Origin: Treponema sp. UBA6988 | GTDB taxonomy: Bacteria; Spirochaetota; Spirochaetia; Treponematales; Treponemataceae | DNA: 17,610 nucleotides | NCBI GenBank assembly: GCA_002448445.1 | Contig: DJYC01000015.1 | Location: 1-17,610, forward strand | Direction of reading: 5' to 3' | In this document: positions 15,482-17,610 of the stretch, one piece after another | How positions within the stretch are numbered: the stretch's first letter is position 1 | How the letters are laid out: each line of letters opens with the position of its first letter | Translations under genes and position numbers: made by a program | Notes under the pieces: model-generated | What the model saw: only the letters and a program-made list of their open reading frames with translations | Database searches by the model: none | What the model was told of the DNA's origin: nothing

Positions 15482-17005
15482 ATGACAACATTTAGATTTT
15501 TTACGCCACTAATTTTTGCCACGACTTACCTTGGCATATTTTTCCTGCGCGTATTTCACTACGGTTTTATCTATGCGCGCCCAAAAGCAATCATCACTGA
15601 ATGCATACCAACGCTTTTGATATCCACGTTTTTGATTCTGTCATGTGTCTTCGTGGAAAAGCCAATACTAAAGCGCTTTGAAAAAGTCATTCGCAAGGGA
15701 AAGAAGGACAATAAATCCCTTACAAAAGAAGACATCGCCACCGCCCTTGACTCCTACAAGAAATTTGACATCGCCATCGCTGCAGGTGATGCAATCGGCT
15801 TTTTGCTCGGAGCAGGCTCCACTGCAATTCTTGAATCAGTAAAAGGGATTGCACCTTTTGAGCCGATAATATTTCTGATTATAGAACTCCAAAGCGTTGG
15901 AGTGGGATTCCTATGCTACACGCTCAACGTATTCCTAGTAAAAAAAATCGTGATGACTCAAAAGCTTCGGGAGGCAGGCATTGAAGTAAGCAACAACCTT
16001 TCCCGCAACCTTTCGATTGCTGTGGGAACATGCGTCTACATCTCGCTTATGAACATGATTACGATTCCCATACACATAATAAAGCATCCCGGCAATAACG
16101 ACTTTACCCTCTTTTTGACAAGGGGTGCAACAGGAGCAATTCTTACAGGAGCGGTCTGCTACGTCATATATTCTCTTTTAATAAAAAAGATTCAAAGGAC
16201 GGAGAGGGAAACAAGCGTCAAGCTCTTAAAGGAGACGGAGACACTTGCCCATGCCACTAGGGAAAGTGCCGAGACAAGCCAAAACCAGAGCACGGCCGTA
16301 AAGGAAATCGTTGCAACTATGGAAGATTCAACGGAACTGGTGGGCAACATAAGCGAAAAAATAAAGCACGTAACAAGCCTTGCAGAAAAATCCCGGGAAG
16401 CAGTTATGCAGGGCCGCGAAGCCCTCAAGAACAACCTGGAAGAACTAGTTGGCATAAAAAATACCAACAACCTTACAATAGAGGGAATCAAAGAGCTGAA
16501 CAAAAAGATTACAGGCATCTGGGATATAGTCTCCATCATAAACGTAGTGGCTGACCAGACAAAAATCATTGCATTCAATGCGGAACTGGAAGCATCAAGT
16601 TCTGGAGAGGCAGGAAAAAACTTTCACATCGTTGCAACAGAAATCCGCCGCCTTTCAGGCAACATAATAGACAGTATCAAGGAAATAAAGGATAAAATCA
16701 CAGAGATTCAAAAGGCATCCGATGCACTTATTCTGGACAGCGAAAAGGGAACAAAGCAGATTGCATCCGGTGTGGAAAGCGCACAGAGCCTTGAAAGCGG
16801 CTTTGAGAGCATCATGGATTCTTCAAACAGCACAGCCGACAGTTCTCATGAGATTCTAAAGTACGTTGGGCAGTTTACAAATTCCAGCGAGCAGATTTTT
16901 ATTACGCTAAAGCAAATTGCCGACGGAATAGAAAGCCTTTCCGATTCCAACGCAAACATTTCCACGTCTTCGGAGAATGTGCGACAGATTGCAAGCCGCC
17001 TGTAG
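15482..17005 (+). CDS. Methyl-accepting chemotaxis protein with six-helix membrane input domain (receptor 3)
   Basis: A 507-residue receptor without a periplasmic sensor or HAMP. Six hydrophobic segments lie near residues 6-26, 37-58, 97-118, 128-152, 177-200 and 212-234. Charged stretches of about 35 and 20 residues separate segments 2-3 and 4-5. The signalling domain follows directly. NQSTAVKEIVATMEDST (268-284) matches the adaptation-like helix of receptor 2. The tip (342-403) agrees with receptor 1 at 50 of 62 positions and has Ser372 and neighbouring serines where canonical receptors have EAAR. AGGAG lies 8 bases before the ATG, 11 bases after the cyclase stop. Such an input could sense a membrane property, a hydrophobic ligand, or a membrane partner. 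I do not recognise the six-helix domain as a named family. Confidence 0.85.
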   Translation: MTTFRFFTPLIFATTYLGIFFLRVFHYGFIYARPKAIITECIPTLLISTFLILSCVFVEKPILKRFEKVIRKGKKDNKSLTKEDIATALDSYKKFDIAIAAGDAIGFLLGAGSTAILESVKGIAPFEPIIFLIIELQSVGVGFLCYTLNVFLVKKIVMTQKLREAGIEVSNNLSRNLSIAVGTCVYISLMNMITIPIHIIKHPGNNDFTLFLTRGATGAILTGAVCYVIYSLLIKKIQRTERETSVKLLKETETLAHATRESAETSQNQSTAVKEIVATMEDSTELVGNISEKIKHVTSLAEKSREAVMQGREALKNNLEELVGIKNTNNLTIEGIKELNKKITGIWDIVSIINVVADQTKIIAFNAELEASSSGEAGKNFHIVATEIRRLSGNIIDSIKEIKDKITEIQKASDALILDSEKGTKQIASGVESAQSLESGFESIMDSSNSTADSSHEILKYVGQFTNSSEQIFITLKQIADGIESLSDSNANISTSSENVRQIASRL

Positions 17006-17065
17006 CATCCCGGGCTAAAGGAATGTGCATGGGGCACTCGGCATTTTCGGGAAAATGTCTGTTCA

Positions 17066-17090
17066 GTGTAGCTGTTCTCATTATCGTACC
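17066..17090 (-). pseudogene. 25-bp gap-like fragment outside the gap gene
   Basis: These 25 bases match 17272-17296, inside the GAPDH gene, at 23 positions in the same orientation. In the matching frame they read GYDNENSYTEQ against WYDNENSYTSQ in GAPDH. The two base differences are synonymous (TAT/TAC and AAC/AAT). Homology stops on both sides, so this is a relic or captured fragment, not a functional gene. Confidence 0.5.
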
Positions 17091-17173
17091 CAAGTCCGTA
17101 GCAAGTGCGTACGGACTTGGCGACCAAGGGGAGCATCGTGCTCCGGATTTTATAGCACGACAATGAAAACAGC
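17071..17173. repeat. Structured intergenic element with 17-bp inverted terminal arms and two internal hairpins
   Basis: Outer arms GCTGTTCTCATTATCGT (17071-17087) and ACGACAATGAAAACAGC (17157-17173) pair at 15 of 17 positions as DNA. In a minus-strand RNA both mismatches become G-U wobbles, so all 17 pair. Inside are an 11-bp hairpin, CCAAGTCCGTA (17090-17100) with TACGGACTTGG (17110-17120), and a 6-bp hairpin, GGAGCA (17130-17135) with TGCTCC (17139-17144). Together they fold as a three-way junction. It could be a small dispersed palindromic repeat, a small RNA, or a structured 3' UTR. Confidence 0.55.
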
Positions 17174-17179
17174 ATAAAA

Positions 17180-17204
17180 AAAGGGTCTCCAAAGGAGACC
17201 CTTT
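17180..17204. terminator. Strong intrinsic terminator of gap, probably bidirectional
   Basis: AAAGGGTCTCC, loop AAA, GGAGACCCTTT is a perfect 11-bp stem. On the minus strand it sits 21 bases after the gap stop and continues into a T-run, a classic terminator. On the plus strand it is followed by TTTCTATTT, so it may also end the chemosensory operon. Confidence 0.88.
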
Positions 17205-17225
17205 CTATTTGCATTAAAGCTTTCT

Positions 17226-17610
17226 CTATTTCAATTCAGAGAAGTACTTGATTGTGCGAACCATCTGGCTTGTGTAGCTGTTCTCGTTATCATACCAAGA
17301 AACAACTTCTACCTGATATGTGTCGTCGTCAATCTTAGAAACCATTGTCTGTGTTGCATCAAAGAGTGAACCGTACTTCATACCAATAACATCAGAAGAA
17401 ACAATTTCGTCCTCGTTGTAGCCGAAAGACTCAGTTGCAGCTGCCTTCATAGCGGCGTTGATTCCTTCCTTAGTGATGTCCTTGCCCTTTACAACAGCAA
17501 AGAGAAGAGTTGTTGAACCAGTTGGTGTTGGAACACGCTGAGCAGAACCAATGAGCTTTCCGTTCAATTCAGGAATTACAAGACCAATAGCCTTTGCAGC
17601 ACCTGTTGAG
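17226..17610 (-). CDS. gap: Glyceraldehyde-3-phosphate dehydrogenase, C-terminal part only
   Basis: The visible 127 or so residues are the end of the catalytic domain. They begin within STGAAKAIGLVIPELNGKL and include RVPTPTGS, MKAAATESFGY, SSDVIGMKYGSLFDA and SWYDNENSY, ending KYFSELK. These match the standard C-terminal half of NAD-dependent GAPDH, the glycolytic enzyme that oxidises glyceraldehyde-3-phosphate to 1,3-bisphosphoglycerate. The NAD domain and catalytic cysteine lie beyond the right edge. A TTG at 17567 is only an internal codon (Leu in PELNGKL), not a start. It is convergent with the chemosensory operon and has its own terminator. Confidence 0.95.
   Translation of the reverse strand, partial: STGAAKAIGLVIPELNGKLIGSAQRVPTPTGSTTLLFAVVKGKDITKEGINAAMKAAATESFGYNEDEIVSSDVIGMKYGSLFDATQTMVSKIDDDTYQVEVVSWYDNENSYTSQMVRTIKYFSELK

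Noticed and set aside
17013..17060. Short hairpins just after receptor 3, such as CATTTT-CGGG-AAAATG at 17042-17057
   Set aside because: AT-rich, short and without a following T-run; the stem at 17180-17204 is a much better terminator.
17071..17173. Possible tRNA, because the element folds with several arms
   Set aside because: The arms are too long and there is no T-loop, anticodon loop or CCA-type acceptor end.
16846..17214. A 122-codon minus-strand frame containing a GAPDH-like peptide
   Set aside because: It has no ribosome binding site, runs through hairpins and antisense to receptor 3, and only 11 codons resemble GAPDH. It is treated as a fragment, not a gene.

Overview
The window looks like a chromosomal stretch of a spirochaete, most likely a Treponema. 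This is inferred from divergent spirochaete-like receptor tips, an AT-leaning base composition, and a chemosensory cluster ending in a class III cyclase with a C-terminal tail of the kind common in spirochaetal cyclases. No 16S gene or other marker fixes the species. There is no mobile element, tRNA, rRNA or CRISPR array, and no gene-free stretch above 300 bases.

Left part (1-4796), ordinary metabolism and envelope genes: a MATE-family exporter (minus, C-terminus cut by the window edge), cysK cysteine synthase (minus), a divergent Rrf2-family regulator with three candidate Fe-S cysteines, an unrecognised small protein in the regulator's operon, and a convergent acyltransferase-3 membrane protein.

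Centre and right (4885-17005), one tightly packed plus-strand operon of nine genes: a double-Cache receptor, a second Cache receptor, CheW, a divergent CheW-like protein, CheB, CheR, a hybrid CheA with its own receiver, a class III adenylate cyclase with an N-terminal receiver that has lost its phosphorylation site, and a third receptor whose input is a six-helix membrane domain. Most junctions overlap or are a few bases apart. There is no stand-alone CheY, phosphatase or motor-facing protein. I infer an alternative-function chemosensory pathway: receptors signal to CheA, CheB and CheR adapt the receptors, and the plausible output is cAMP rather than flagellar switching. The phosphate may stop in CheA's own receiver, and the cyclase may be controlled by docking rather than phosphorylation.

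Far right (17006-17610): a short intergenic region that is unusually structured, then the 3' part of a GAPDH gene on the minus strand with a strong terminator. The intergenic region carries a 25-bp copy of part of the GAPDH coding sequence. That copy overlaps one arm of a 17-bp inverted repeat enclosing two hairpins.

A regulatory pattern also stands out. At three genes that begin a transcript (MATE, acyltransferase, first receptor) the best -10 box lies only 7-8 bases before the start codon and there is no Shine-Dalgarno, suggesting leaderless mRNAs. Operon-internal genes have clear ribosome binding sites.
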